The translations under genes and the position numbers were made by a program. Under the pieces are notes generated by a model. The model made no database searches. It was given only the letters and a program-made list of their open reading frames with translations, and was not told where the DNA came from. From assembly GCA_964304625.1 (NCBI GenBank), contig OZ199838.1, positions 10,168,001 through 10,232,000 of the forward strand: DNA of 64,000 nucleotides. The letters are read 5' to 3'. The stretch is from Kudoa neothunni (taxonomy: Eukaryota > Cnidaria). This document shows positions 26,301 through 40,362 of this stretch, one piece after another; position 1 is the stretch's first letter, and every line of letters begins with the position of its first letter.

Positions 26301-26333
26301 TTAAACCCCTTAGAAAGTGGATTCCAAACCTAG
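20347..26333 (+). CDS. GPN1: GPN-loop GTPase 1
   Basis: Exons 20347-20479, 20547-20614, 20668-20906, 25713-25932 and 25998-26333 give 331 residues with every splice phase consistent. Landmarks in order: P-loop GMAGSGKTT, the family-defining GPN loop in KYKLGPNGAIV, the G3 region FDTPGQIEVFTWSASG, the G4 motif NKID made across intron 4, and LVLDEFYCQLNCVGVSS. GPN1 (XAB1) is a cytoplasmic GTPase that works with GPN3 in assembly and nuclear import of RNA polymerase II. The N-terminal exon is polar and not conserved. The protein is about 40 residues shorter than the human one, at the C-terminal tail. Introns 1, 2 and 4 are 67, 53 and 65 bp, whereas intron 3 is 4806 bp and contains a Tigger and a hAT-type insertion. 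Confidence 0.96.
21768..23567 (-). mobile_element. Tigger/pogo transposon, decayed, in GPN1 intron 3
   Basis: The ends are CAGTCAGTGACCGGTTTTA and, inverted, CAGTCAGTGACCGATTTTA, each flanked by TA. The 1.8-kb copy carries a minus-strand transposase in pieces. An N-terminal psq/HTH lies at 23498-23300. A CENP-B-type HTH plus the first catalytic Asp (YNIDETALFY) lies at 23310-22948. The rest of the DDE core lies at 22932-22492 (second Asp in LIFLDNATSH, third in LLQPLDQGII). The C-terminal part is at 22495-22100. Reading frames change near the G run at 23315, near 22945 (a TGA precedes a possible 40-bp intron) and near 22500. About three lesions make it inactive, though it is quite recent. Confidence 0.88.
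24625..24895. mobile_element. hAT-type MITE
   Basis: The left end CAGGGGTGGCGATACT and the inverted right end CAGGGGTGTCCAAACT form terminal repeats. The flanking octamers taatatgc (24617-24624) and ttatatgc (24896-24903) differ at one base, giving a hAT-size target duplication. The 271-bp body has no coding frame. It lies in GPN1 intron 3. Confidence 0.8.
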
Positions 26334-27476
26334 ATTTTAGTGTGATGTATTTCTGTACTCTGTACATTTCTATTGAGTATCATTAAGTCTTATCACATTT
26401 CAAGTTATTAGGATTATATAAAGTTACTTATTAGTATTATTATGGTGTAAGATCATAATAATGGCTTATTCTGAGCGTAAAACATCATAGCTGTGAGTTA
26501 TGTTTGATACGTCTGGAGTGAGGTGATGTGATGCATAGGCAAACAACACAAACTTTTTCATTTAACTGGTATTGGAATATCAGCGATTAGTTCTTTATAT
26601 ACTCATTCTAAACTTATTAATATGCTTTAGAGGAGTTAGTGTTAAGTAGTGTGAAACTGTTCATTTAAAGTGATCTTAAAGGCTTAGGTCATAATGCAAA
26701 TAAAGTAGATTCTGTGTGTTGGTTAATTCCAAAGAAAAAAAACTAGTTGAATTAATTAAAATAATTAAAATTTGGTATTCTACCAACGTGAATCGTCCCG
26801 GAGTTCTTATGAGTTACCAGCCTAAAGAGGGCAGTCCCTATCTCGCACGTATAATAGATGGTGTATTATGATGGCGATTATTTGAAGATAATTTACCTAA
26901 CGAACATTGCACATAGATGTCAATTAACTGAATATTATTTAGGGCTCTCCATTTCAAATTGATATAAACTAACTGAGTTAACTATTTATTGGTAGAAACT
27001 GTTCTGTTAAACACACCATCATATTTCTCCAGTTGAATTTAGGTAATGTGTGCATGGAAAAATTCAATTATTCGATCCCATAACCTCGATCTCAATCGGC
27101 ACAATACAATAATCTTTCAAAGGTTGTTTTAAATCTGAATCTTAATATTGGTTTTTTTAAGAGTTACACCAAAAAATATTATAAATTTACCTTTTTTAGG
27201 CAGTTAAAAATTTGTTGATCCACGCTTATTGTCGTAGACCTCTATTAGCTTAATGATGGAACATGATTTTTACTTCTACGCTAACTCGTGTTTAATAAGA
27301 TTTCTGTAATACGAATAAAATTTTTAGCTGTGACTAATCACCTTTAACTTATTGTGATTTTTTACTAATACCCATCACCGTCTTCGAGTGAATATTATCA
27401 CCAAAAAATATAATATATTTAAACTGTTTTGAAAAGCACACGCTCACACTTCAAACTGTATATACTGTGATAGTAC
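26334..27476. other. Spacer between GPN1 and the homeobox gene
   Basis: AT-rich. It holds the GPN1 3' flank and the homeobox 5' flank; I see no exon or repeat end. Confidence 0.5.
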
Positions 27477-28267
27477 TTGATGTGTAAGATGGAGCCGAAC
27501 AATTCTAACTCAGATTTCTACGACGATTTTGAGTCTAAAAAAAGATTATATAACACTGAATATGACGTCGACCAAAATTTCAAACCAAATGATTCACGTT
27601 TTCAGTACGGTGACATAGAGTATAACTTCAAGAGTCTTCATCTTCGAAAACCGCAACTTAGTCAGCATTCACTTAACTTGTCAACACCAACACTGTCTAT
27701 GAGTTGTCCGGCAAGAGATATTTACTACGATTATCATTCTTGTTGTGAAGGTAGTAGCAACTGTGGAAGGAAAAATTTTACTGATTTTTCAATGGAGAGC
27801 ATTCTTAAAACTCATCAAAGTTTTCAACATCATCGAACCAATCCTACGACTCCAGTTAATTCACCCGGTAACGAATTCAGTTTTGAGTGTTTATTTTTTC
27901 TAACAGCCATTATAAAGGTAGATGTAGTAGTTTCAGCCATATTCCCAATAGATTTTTCACCTTGAAAAGAAATTCGCATTCAACTTCTGGTTGCAGTTCC
28001 ATCAAACCCGTTCCATTCTACCATCGACAAGTTCCACGGTCACGCACTTTCTATGATCCCGATAAGTTGTCTTTACTCGAGACTGCCTTCAACGAAAACC
28101 CCTATGCACAAAAATCAACTAGAGCATATATTGCTGAAACCTTGAATATCACGGAAAATCAAGTGAAAGTTTGGTTTCAGAACAGAAGAAGCAAACGCAA
28201 GCAAATCAAAAACGCCCAACCAACACAATCCAATAAAGACGACGATAACACATTAAATGAAGAGTAA
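27477..28267 (+). CDS. Homeodomain transcription factor with eh1 repressor motif
   Basis: Two exons, 27477-27886 and 27937-28267, give 246 residues with a 50-bp intron (another acceptor at 27906 would leave a 20-bp intron; a second ATG lies at 27486). A homeodomain spans about residues 169-228. It has RT at positions 5-6, F20, Y25, R31, then VKVWFQNRR with W48, F49, Q50, N51 and R53. S54 in NRRSKRK is unusual. At residues 103-109, FSMESIL fits the engrailed-homology-1 motif (F-x-I/M-x-x-I-L) that recruits Groucho/TLE co-repressors. So this is probably a nuclear repressor. The eh1 motif ahead of a Q50 homeodomain recalls Hesx/Anf, but the homeodomain is divergent and a PRD or ANTP class cannot be fixed by eye. 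The C-terminus is short and acidic after the domain. Confidence 0.88.
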
Positions 28268-28662
28268 TTAACTTAGTGGTGTTTTTATTCAATTTCTGTA
28301 TCTACTTTAATGTTACTTTTAACTTTTTCATCCATCTGTTTTTTCTAATAATCCTACTTTCAAATGTTAACGATTTCAACTGACTGGCCAGTCCAACATT
28401 TAAAGGTAGCAGCGGGCGCCGAGTACGTCTTTTTGTACCCCTCAATCAAACGAATGTACAGCAGGGTTAAAAAACCCAAGGATGGACGGTCCAAAAGCCC
28501 ACGCTTAAGTACAAAAACGTTAGTTTTAAGTACGACCAAAACATAGAATCGTATCTATTAAAGTTTTTAATCTTCCGATCATATAATTGTTTTCAGTTAT
28601 TAAATTTATATTTATCGTCTTATTAGAGCAATTTTTTGGCGCGAGCACTCACCCCTTCTTAA

Positions 28663-29545
28663 CTCTCTCCGGTACCGAGCTCAAAAAAATTCCGTGTGTG
28701 CCCATGGGGTATCCGAGGGACCCCAGGAGAAATCAGCTTAAACTATTTTTTTGATTTTAAGTAAATCAAAACATATTTATAAGATATTTTAACTCATCAA
28801 CATTTCATATATATTGTTTATAATCGGCCATGAAACCAGATCAATCGATTTGTATTCTACAATTTAAACATCAACCTACGCCAATATAAATCTTTCATAG
28901 AAATGTATGCCGATATTATATAGTTTCAGGTTCGGAAAAAGTCTAAATTCGAATTAACCTTCTAAGTTCATGGAGAAGGGAACTCGCAAACTTATCAACA
29001 CGTTATCAGATATTCGGATGACAACGGCATACGAGATCATCCTCAGTCTATGGCAGCGCCTTCATCCCAAAATCAAACTTCTACCCCATGTTATACATTA
29101 AACGTCCCTCAGACCCTAATACATGATTTAATTAAGTTTAAACATAATTACGTCGAAACTCTTAACTCTACAACAAAACAATATTCACCAGTCTATGATT
29201 TTTATGAATTAATCTTCGTTAATCCTTATCTCATAATTTAAATTTGAAAATATCTAGCCTAAATTACAATTATTGAGATATATTTGATTGAAATATTAAA
29301 AAAATATAAATCAATATTTTGCAGTTGCAAACATGATTTTTATGAACGAAACCATCCGACCAATAAAAAAGTTGAAGTCATATTTCTTTTTAAAGTTCAG
29401 TATAAATTAATATTTTTCCGCTAATGTGCTAAATTAATAGGAAAGAATTAACGAAATTTCAATCGAATAAATTTCGTCTATTAGAAATTAGGAATAAATT
29501 ATTTTAGATGGGGTATCAAATATATCCCGCCTGGTACCGGAAAGG
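28663..29545. mobile_element. piggyBac-like element, non-autonomous
   Basis: TTAA flanks both sides (28659-28662, 29546-29549). The ends share the block TCCGGTACC: CTCTCTCCGGTACCGAGC on the left and, inverted, CCTTTCCGGTACCAGGCGGG on the right. A subterminal GGGGTATC also faces itself near 28707 and 29512. The 883-bp interior holds only a 63-codon frame (29050-29241) of no known family. Confidence 0.7.
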
Positions 29546-29819
29546 TTAATGTCTATTATAGATCAATTTACTCGCAATTAACTCCTTCATAGTTCAAGAT
29601 ATATTTCGAAATAACGTTTAAAGTTCCTAATAATGCGCAATAATGTTTTCTGAGTAATTATGTAATCATGTCACGTTCAATAAGCTAAAGTGCTCTCATT
29701 CAATATCGTAAATGTTTAAACACTGCATGATATAATCTAAATAGGATACGTTATTTAAAATATAAATGTTATTACCACACATAAAAAAATTTGTATTTTA
29801 TTATTCAATGTTTATAGGT

Positions 29820-29922
29820 TCTCAATAAAAACCCGAGACTTTGTAAAAAATGAAAAATCCCCAAGATGACCATAAAAATCCCAATCTCGAGGAAACCCCC
29901 AAGCCCTGGCAGCCGTGATTAG
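29820..29922. repeat. Fragment of a hAT-like repeat family
   Basis: The stretch from ATAAAAACCC to CCCCCAAGCCCTG resembles the one at 42997-43052 (ATAAAAACCC ... CCCCCAAGG ... GCCCTG). Both end in CCCTG, the outer end of a hAT-like repeat. The opposite end was not found here. Confidence 0.35.
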
Positions 29923-30003
29923 GTCTATTGCGCAATTTTTACACAGAACTTACGTCAAAAAACAGTTAGAAAACTAATTTACAAACCATATAATTAATTG
30001 GAA

Positions 30004-31008
<1,005 letters not shown>

Positions 31009-31030
31009 ATCACACCAATATTTAACTAAT

Positions 31031-31046
31031 TTTGCGCAAGCGCATA
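31031..31046. promoter_or_regulatory. NRF-1-like palindrome upstream of NKAP
   Basis: TTTGCGCAAGCGCATA lies 22 bases upstream of the NKAP start codon (minus strand). On the minus strand the core is TGCGCTTGCGCA, one base from the NRF-1 consensus, and it resembles the site before GPN1. Confidence 0.45.
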
Positions 31047-33656
31047 ACACCTTAATGTGATTATTTTATTTTAAGCCGTTTATAAGTGATCGACGGCATA
31101 TTTTATTTCGAATTTCCTTTTCTAAAGATGTAATTATATAAATAATTTATATATTTTTGAATGCTTCGAACTCGAATTTTTATGATTGTGTGGTTTTTAA
31201 AAAGTAGTGAAAAATTACAAATTTTACAAAATAAAAGTCCATAATATCATTATTCTAATTCATTACTTAAAATAATTTATTATACCAAACAACGGACTTA
31301 AGAAACTTGATAAGATATAATAAACGCAATAATTTCTGTTTAGATCGAACTGTGATCAAATATAGTAAGTATTCGCATCTTTAGTCGTATACAAAAATAA
31401 ATTCATATTTATCTAAAAAGAATTTATATCTCACATAAAGATCATTTACATTATTAGAAATCAGATTTATCCAAGTATGACTTTTATTGTAGTATTTCAT
31501 ATTACATTTCACAACGTTTAGTTTCGAACTAACTGAGAAGATGAACAAATAAAATAGTCGTTTTTCAAGATATAATATATTAAAATAAAAATCGCAACAA
31601 GTTACGATCGGGAAATTTTGAATTGTGTTAATCCTGTGAGATTATTTTCAAAAAAGTGATTAATAGTCCCTTCAATATAAAATATTAAAATAAAAAGTTC
31701 AAAAATATTAACAATTTACCACATTTCCTAGCTCTTTCATTCTTGTTGAATCACCATGGTGAACATTGCGCCCTTAAATAGCCAAATGGACAAATTCCGT
31801 CAAATTTTAAAAATGCGTATTCGCATTGCATTTGATTTATGGAAATTGAAGGTGTTTAAATAGATTAAATAGTTGTGGGGATTTAAGGCGTTAATCAGAT
31901 TGATGTCAACAGTTTTGGATCAGCAACACCTCCTGTTGCTGACGTATAAAAATATTCAACAGCAATCGTTATAAAACTCAAAAAATATCTAAGCTACGAC
32001 AGTGCTTCTAAATCTTACCTTGGAACCCTATCGATAATAGGCTTGAAAGAATATAACTCATTCGAAATTAAATTGTTCTAAATTGATAGAAGATTTTAAC
32101 AAAACCAAAGTATATAAAAGATGAGAATGTGACTACAATATTCATCAAAACTATGTTTTCAAACAATATAAGCCAGAAAAACATTCCAGAAAAACATGTG
32201 AACGTATCTAATGTATGCCAAAGTTCCGAGACTCGAGAACAGATTGGCAATCACTATTAAATATTAAACGTTCATCGTACGTCTTCTGCATATTGAAGTT
32301 TATTACATGAAAAGTTTAATATAAGGAGAAATTGACTATTTCCAAATTAAAGAAATATGATTTTTTCGCATCGGAGTTTTTTTAAATTACATCTACATTT
32401 TAAGTCTATTTTTTATTTCATTTAGTTCTTTCCGTATAATTATTTTTTTAACTAATTTTAGGTTAACATTCTGAATACACCTAAAATGAATAGCTTTCGA
32501 GTAAACTTATTTGACTAGTTGCTTCGTAAAGTTTACTTTTGCAGAATTTATTGCTTTTAATTAAATAAGGCACTTCAGTTTATTTAAATACTTAGTTATC
32601 GAAATTAAAAAGTGAAATCTTTATTTATAAATAATATATTTAAATGATAACTCTTCGACAATGAATGAAGAAATTGAGCAAAATATCTTAAAACTAAAAT
32701 TTCTACAAGGATTTTAAGAAGTTAAATCGTCTTAATAATTTTTAATATTTTAAAAAAATATTAATTAAAGTTTATATCATCTATTTCTTTAAAATAAAAA
32801 CCATTTTATGTATTGAAATGTTTTCGTGGCATGTTAACTGAAAGAAAAATAATATCGACATAGGTTGTTTGATGGATATTTTATAATTTTCAATGTTTGT
32901 ATGCTTTGTCCGACGTCTTACACCAAACAAATCTTTTGCTAGGCCATACAATCACACTAAGAGTATTGAGGATTAATCGTCGTCGGGTAAGAAACTTTTA
33001 CTGATAAGCAAAATTCACGGGTTTCTGCTTTATTTTAAAGCTTAATTGATTTATAGGCTTAATCTTAAGAAAATTGTAAGTTTTATTTGAATAGTCACCT
33101 TGGAAAATTTAAAAGTTTTAAAATGGTCAGGTAGATCCACATAAATAGAACCAAAAATTAAATGGTATGCATAAGATTTGGCTAGGTTCGAGTGTTGTTG
33201 TTTTTTTTCAAAATCTCATTGTAAATTAAGTTTACCGTATAATATTGTAGTTTAAAATAAAACGAAGTTTAAATAGTATTTTTGGTATTAGATTAAGATT
33301 ATTACGGTTGTTACTAAAACAAACACAGATGCTAAACTACCTTACGTCTTGATAAATTATCTGTTAGTTATTTCCGCAGTGAAACTTTAAATATTCTAAA
33401 AAAATATAAAATTATCCAATTGACAGATAACGAATATTAAATGTTATTAATCGAATATTTAGTCTAGTTATTAATGACGGTTACTGATCACGATATTCAA
33501 TCTGTTATTATATCTCCTATTCGTGAGTATGAATAGTACTTGGTTTGATAACCGGTGAGTTGGTTATTTAAAAATGTTCTATACAACCACACTTATCATA
33601 TAAATGAGTAATAAACTAATATTGTTTACTTTTAGAAATCTCAATCCAACCAAGGT
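31047..33656. other. Gene-free region
   Basis: AT-rich throughout with only short frames such as that at 32068-32250. No exon chain, terminal repeat or target duplication was seen. Confidence 0.45.
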
Positions 33657-34695
33657 ATGCTATCTCCAATCTTATTATGGCTATCAATAGCAGATCGTAA
33701 AATCAATGAATTAGGTGGAAGAGAAAATTTCTCAAATAACCTACATTTTCTTCATATTAATACCATGTGCTGTGCTGATTATAACTATACCAACATTGTA
33801 GTTAATTTAAATAGAAAATATTCTTAATTCACGTTTAGATATTGTATAAAGTATAAAAGATTGGATAAAGAATACGTCCCATTGTACATAAGGTAGGTAC
33901 CATTTGATTGTTGCGTTTAATGATATAAAATTTGTAGTGATATCATTCAAAGTCCATTGGAGACACCAGACAGTTTTATAATGGCCTTTATATGTGTTAT
34001 GTGCTGTAGATAGTTTATTTTAAGATGGTTAGTAAAAAGGTTATTATATAGTATTGATAGTGGTCGAACGAAGATTTTTTCAAAGCTTAACACTAGGAAT
34101 AAATTACATTTTTTCCGTTGTAACCTGTTTCATTGGTCAATTAGGATTTGGTTGTATTCCGTTAGTTTTATTTTTTCCAGTATCCATGTATGATTAAACA
34201 TTTTTTAATTTTAATCTATTTTAGAATAAGAAATATATTATTTTTCATCATATTTTTGCATTCGTAGTGTTTTTACTTATGAACTTGTATTTTATTTTCA
34301 ACTGGAAAATATTTCATTTCGTTCGTGGGAAAGATCCACAAAAAGATTCATATATAGTTTTTTTTGTGGCGAGATTGATTTTAGCAATCATTCTTTCAAT
34401 CTCTCTTGTTGTGGTTATAATAAGTAACACCTTCTTAGAATAATTTTTTTACTTGGATAAATTCAGACTATTTTATGTATATCTACAGTGTTGGTAGAGT
34501 ATCAAGTCATCATGAGTTGAAATCGTAACGATTGTATTAATATCTATTTTAATTATACACGTTCTAAGGTTGATACGAATTCTAACGTCAGCTACCAGCT
34601 CATGTGAATACGTAATGGTGAGCTGTTACATTCTAAGTGTTTTGTTATTTGTACCAGAATTTATTTTTCTCGAAAAGAAAACCAGGTATATTTAA
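33657..34695 (+). CDS. DRAM-family (Frag1/DRAM/Sfk1) multi-pass membrane protein
   Basis: Exons 33657-33696, 33722-33797, 33839-33892, 33953-34005, 34061-34179, 34225-34423 and 34592-34695 give about 214 residues with consistent phases. Six hydrophobic spans appear. After the first comes EYVPLYIS...PLETPDSF, which matches the luminal PYISDTG.PPES region of DRAM proteins. Then come LGINYIFSVVTCFIGQLGFG, IIFHHIFAFVVFLL, RLILAIILSISLVVVII and SCEYVMVSCYILSVLLF, in the family order. DRAM proteins sit in lysosomal or Golgi membranes and promote autophagy. The start exon and the 25-bp first intron are the weakest part. The exon ending at 34423 could also read on to a stop at 34441, but splicing to 34592 restores the last helix of the family. 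Confidence 0.75.
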
Positions 34696-34943
34696 ATATA
34701 TAGTACTCGTCATTATTTTAATGTTTTTAAATAGGGATTTTATTGTACAAAATATACCGGAAACGAATAAAGTCCCTTTTTTGTTATATTTTTATTTTAA
34801 AGATGCTATTAGTTTTTAAAAATTATTTTGGGCTACTATCCAATAATAAACTGTCTTTGTGTTTGTATTTTGAGACTATCAAGTCTTATTTGCGTGTAAT
34901 ATTTTTATTCAACGAAATTATTATTTATTAGAATTAGTGTATT

Positions 34944-35531
34944 CATGGCTTATCCAATCATAGCTTCAGATTATCCACTTGTACGATCGATAGAGTAAAT
35001 TTTGTCGAAGTGACTGTAAGTTATAATACTTAAATAGAGATCTAATTGTTGATATGGATTTTAACAGTGCTTTCTATTCGCTCTTTTACATCTCATCTAT
35101 TTTCAGTATTATGATTGATAAACTAATTCTGTTTATATATTTGCATGATGATATTTAGGTATTTTAACCATCAGAAATCAGAGTTATCTGCTTGTTATCG
35201 AAAAGTTCAACAAAAAAGTTATCTATTTATATAACTTTTTGGGAGTAGTATATGTGGTTTCGTGCTTTTCGTTTTACATACTCTCTGTAAATTTGGCTCG
35301 TTAGTTTTATTGTAATCGTTAATTTAGAACAAAATTTTTGCAACCGAACGAATAGTGTTCCTTGTATTGTTCAACTTTTCTCATCTCTCGGCAATTTCAC
35401 TATGGACAATTATTCGAATCATTCAAGGTCAACACAATAATCGTTTAACTACTCACAAAATGGGATTTTATGGAGGGAAAATTGTAATAAATCTGTGCGT
35501 TTTTGTATGCGTAATACTAAATTTTGCAGGT
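34944..35531 (+). other. Possible exons of an unidentified membrane protein
   Basis: A short frame starts at 34945 (MAYPIIASDYPLVRSIE) and runs into a GTAAAT donor. A hydrophobic frame at 35325-35531 (ERIVFLVLFNFSHLSAISLW, later KIVINLCVFVCVILNFAG) ends at a GTAAGA donor. The pieces between could not be joined in phase and no family is recognised. They may be unrelated. Confidence 0.25.
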
Positions 35532-36936
35532 AAGAAATTTAATATTCTTTATCTAAATATCAAAATTATATTATTACTCAAATCAATACTATACCCTATT
35601 CTTTAATATTTGATATTTTGATTACAATATTTTCATATAAATATATAATTAAATTATTACTCGGATCGATATCTTATTATATTTTGTAAAGTCTGATATT
35701 TTTTATAAATAATGGATTGTAAACAACCAATAACCGAATTATAATTCATTTTAAACACGATTCTTGTAATAAAATGCTTCTTTAATCTAGATTAATTTAG
35801 TTCTTTTGAAGATAGCGCATACTGGTGTAATTATTGAGAAGAATCAAGTAATACCTACTTGAAACTTCAAATTACATATTTTTAGGTGCTAAATTATGTC
35901 AAAATTTACAATGTTGTATCATGGATACATTTTATTATGCTTACCATCGACCATGGATACAATGCTATAGAATTTGTACTGTGTAAACAACTGGTTGTAG
36001 TCCCCCTGAATTGAGACAAGTTGAGTCATTTTTAACGTAACTACCTGTTTCTGTATTTCCAGTCCATATATATATATCTCAATTAAGGGATATTTTTGCT
36101 TCTGATTTTTTTATTATTTTTATCTCCAAAAACTCATCGCTAAATTTATTTTACACTAAGTAAATATATGCACTATTTAAATAATATCCAATATAAAAAT
36201 ATAATAAAGTTATGAAGTATGTTATATAACAATTTATAATAATTTGATGTGGAAAATATATCACAATCCAAAATTTAATATCCTCATATATATTTAAATA
36301 TTTATATAAACAAATTTTTACAGATGCTTTAATAATATTAAAAATTCAAAGTAATTATTATTTTAAAATAAATAAGTACAATAGAAATTTCGGCCGTTTA
36401 TTTCTTCAAAATAGAGAGACGCCGTTCTTTCAAATTGATCAGATTAGGATTTGAAGAAAATTTAGAACACATTTAATTTTAAATTTATATCACTTTATGT
36501 TCTTATTTTATTACTATCATAACTGTAAACAATAGAATGCAAAAAAGACGAAAAAAATGTCGTTATTCAGATGCCACAAATTTTATCATTGCCATCCATT
36601 AATCAATTAAAAAACAAACCTTATAAAATTTTAATATTTTTAATAATTTAATTAATCTTCCACAAGTTTTGCTGAAAAATAACCACGATCAAATTATTAA
36701 GCAAAAAAAGTAATAATTTAGTCTTACGACATTCGAATTTAATTCAGTTATATGAGTCAAATCTTTATTGTTGGATAGTCCACCAAACTAGCACTACAAC
36801 GAAAAGCATGATCAGTATACTCGATGGATAAATAGTATCCCAACTACAAAGTTAAAGATTATATTTTTTCTCAACAAAAATCAAACAAAATACAATATCT
36901 AGGGCTATTCTGGTGTGGTCTTCTTTAGAGCAGCTA

Positions 36937-38822
36937 CTATCTGCACAAAATCAATATCTGGCGTAACTTAAGCGAAATACTTAATGTGGTGTCGGCTTTA
37001 GAAGTTATTTGTTCGATTATATTTTTTTCTGGCAGATTTGTGTAAGTGCCATCATGATGTGTTTCTAACAAAGTGCTATAATCGTAAAAGTCATCCAGAA
37101 AATTACTTATTCCGGTGACAATCCAACGGTTTAGGGTCGGTTCAAGCTTTGCGATGAGTGACTGGGTGAAAATATCAGGATAACGATGACTAACAACATC
37201 CAACAGCAATTTAAGAGAATGATGTTCCACTTTACCGTTGTCCCTTGTATATAGAAAAACGAAATAAGCTTTTGTCTCCAAGGAAACGATTACTTATATG
37301 TTAAAACTTGGTCGTGAGACCTTAAAATTATTTTAACAGGACCAGCATATCTAAAATAAACCGCGTATAAAATAAAGTACAGATTTTATTGATAACACTT
37401 TTTTAATACGTTCGAATTGTATAAAGCAAAATATTTAGGCATGCAGTGTTCTATCATATATTCTGATAGCAAGATTAGTTTAAAATTTGAACAACGATGT
37501 GATTACTTAACGAAGGAAACTTGGTTAACGCCACATGATGAACACTTGAAAACGTAGCATCTAGTATCTATAAGCAGAAAGAAAATATAATAAGTTTTCC
37601 TTAATCACAATTGATACCAAACACTTGACATTGTTGTATTTGGAAGCAGCATAGCAACTAGGATAACCACCTAAAGGAAGTCAAGTTCGCAACAAAGAAA
37701 CTGTATGCAATGTTAACTACCAATCGACCATCCTAGAAGAACAATATCTTCTTCATTGAATCCCAGATAATTTATGGCGTAATCCATAATTGACATAATG
37801 GAGGATTCGATATGTGACGAGAAAGGTATTCCCTGTTTGAGAGATGTAATTTAGGAAACAGATTATCTTAATGAATTTGTGTGTACTCACTTTACTTTCC
37901 GCGAAACCAGGTTGATTCCAACCAAGACAAGAATAGCTTGTTGCTAAAAGTAATCCGTATAAGCTACTAGAAAAATCCCACCACAAACATACATAGTAAT
38001 ACACTATGAAATGCTCCTATTTCATAAAAGCTCGCATTTCCCTCTGATATTATAAACTAAATAAAGATAATTAAAATAAAGAGAAAATTGGCAAAGTAAT
38101 TAAATCAACAGCTTAATAAAACTAGGAACTAAATATTACTAAAATTTTTCCAGAATCATTTGAAGTGGTTCGTCTGTCAACAAACGCAGTATCAAGCAAG
38201 TCATCTGTGTGGGTTGCAATCAGCATACGGAATAGTTTCTAGAAAAATTTCATCAAATTGTACGTAAATACTCGAATACGTTGGAATGTTGAATATTAAT
38301 TCTTCCTCGAACTAAACTACATCCTAAAATTGAATTCATATGTTTATGTAATAAGTCAATGACCATTATATACTAAATATGTATAAAATTTAAGGGAAAT
38401 GATATAAAAATAACTCAATGAAAGATCATTTAAACAGAAAATTTCATCATTTACCATATTAATATTAAATGTTTTATAAGTTTAATTAAAAAGTATAAAA
38501 CTTTACATAATTAACAAAAAATATGTATTTAATAATACGAGCAGAATAAATTACCAAGAATTATTCGTATAATAAACCCCACACCCGGGTAAATCAGAGG
38601 GATCCCAATGTAGTAGGCAAACAGAAATCTATTACTGGAGATAAAAATAATCTACATCACAAAATTTTACGTTATAGCAACCAATAAAGAATTATCTGAA
38701 TGGTTCGATTGGTTGGTTTTGATATCTGAAACAGTGGGATGGTATTTTAGGGGCCAGTACTGCATGTTGATATCGTATTGATTGAGTTTCTCGATGCATT
38801 TTCTCAATTTCAGATCGCTCAT
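36937..38822 (-). CDS. ABHD16A: ABHD16-type alpha/beta hydrolase (phosphatidylserine lipase-like)
   Basis: Minus-strand exons fixed by phase: 38238-38140, 38056-37993, 37943-37891, 37832-37721, 37670-37618, 37567-37507, 37462-37399, 37350-37294, 37243-36937 (TAG). Upstream exons near 38822-38720 (LNQYDINMQYWPLKYHP) and 38627-38565 (YIGIPLIYPGVGFIIRIIL, probably membrane-embedded) belong too, but their joins are unsettled. The order matches ABHD16A: DTAFVDRR, IISEGNASFYEIG, LGWNQPGF, the nucleophile elbow LLGWSIGGYPS (Ser), ILDATFSSV, YAGPVKIILRSHDQVLT (probable catalytic Asp) and LLDVVSHRYPDIF (probable His). ABHD16A sits in the ER membrane and hydrolyses phosphatidylserine to lyso-PS. The C-terminus after HRYP is divergent and shorter than in vertebrates. 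Introns are 39-83 bp. It could equally be ABHD16B-like. Confidence 0.88.
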
Positions 38823-40340
38823 CTATACATATACATCATTAAACTATCATTTGATATAAAAACGATTACAATATAACCGTAATCGTAGGATCGTTGAAGT
38901 TGATCTATTAGTGAAAATAAGTGAGCTAACTTTTGATGTCGAATATTGTGTTTAATTGACAGTCCTACAAAGGAAAATTACTACAACGTAGCCAAATGAT
39001 AACCTACGTCGACAGAGGCAGAGTAATAAATAAAAAAAATTATAGGTGACGACCATTTTTAACATTGTACTCAAATGAACTCCTATTAGTAGTGATTAAA
39101 GAAAACTGTTGGTAAATCTATCACCTTTTATCCAAGCATATATACCAAAAAGTATAAATGTTCTTTTAAAAAAGCCATCAATCGTATCCAACTTCATAAC
39201 ATTAAAAAGTAATCCAATAAATGATATTATACCAAATATTTAACCACATTGAAAATGTATTCCAGCAAGCCGTAAGAATAAGTTTTCCCCTAGTTATTCG
39301 ATTAGATGTGAAGATAAACAGAAAAAACTTTATAAGAATATATCAAAACGCCATATAAACTAGAATAGTCGATCAAACTCAACATCATCTCACAGTTTCA
39401 CAGGAAGGTTTAAAATGGAGTGATGTTGTTTACGCATGTTCACATCCAGTAAAGTGGATTATATCTATTTTTAATCCATCTTAGAAAATATTTCTAAATT
39501 GTACAACTGCTTAAAATAAATGATATTATACTTTATCGTGGCGAATAGTAATATTTTTATCATTTTTACACTACAAAATTAATTAATATTTACACCCCGC
39601 AAATAAAATTGGTTACTTTATAAGGGCTGAATTGATTTATTTGATAAATTTACATATTTTATTTCAATTTTTTAATAAAATTTGTAAATTACCTTTTCAA
39701 TAAGACATAAAATTTTTGATGTAAACATCGAAATTTCTGGACGATCAATATTAAAGGATTTTAGCATTAAAATAACAAAAAATTTATATTAATTTATGTC
39801 GACAAATAAATTGTTTAATAATTATAGACAAAAAAATTTTAGACTAACAGCTCAAATTTAGTTTATTATAATGGTTTAACTTTTGGTTTTATAATAAAGA
39901 TTAATATATTTCAAGTGTAGTAAAATTATTCTTAATATGTATTTTATCAACAGAATTTCATGAGAATGTTAACCTCATTTAAGTTATTAAATAAATCCCA
40001 TATGGGAATTATTTAGAACGAATAAACAAAGATAATTGTGTCTGAAGTGATAGGATCATTATTATTACTATTACAAACATGACCTAATGTCAGGAGTGCT
40101 TCTTTATATGATTAGAGATGAAAATTGTTTTTGTTGAAGCCTTGAATTAAAAACAAATTTATTGATTAGTTTTTAACATCAAGTTGAGTTATTTATTGAA
40201 AAAACGTGATTTTCTCTTGGCCGTCAAATATTCTTTTGATCAACATCAACCTGCAGGTAAAGCTCCCTGTGAATTTGCTAACTGTTAAATAATTGATGAG
40301 AAACTAAAACCCTGGTCTTAGCCATTAATAAATGGTATTA

Positions 40341-40362
40341 CAGTAGGTGACCGATAGTACGC
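40341..40362 (+). repeat. Single end of a pogo-like element
   Basis: CAGTAGGTGACCGATAGTAC follows TA and resembles the ends of the elements at 13926 and 21768. No matching inverted end was found nearby, so this may be a truncated copy. Confidence 0.4.
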
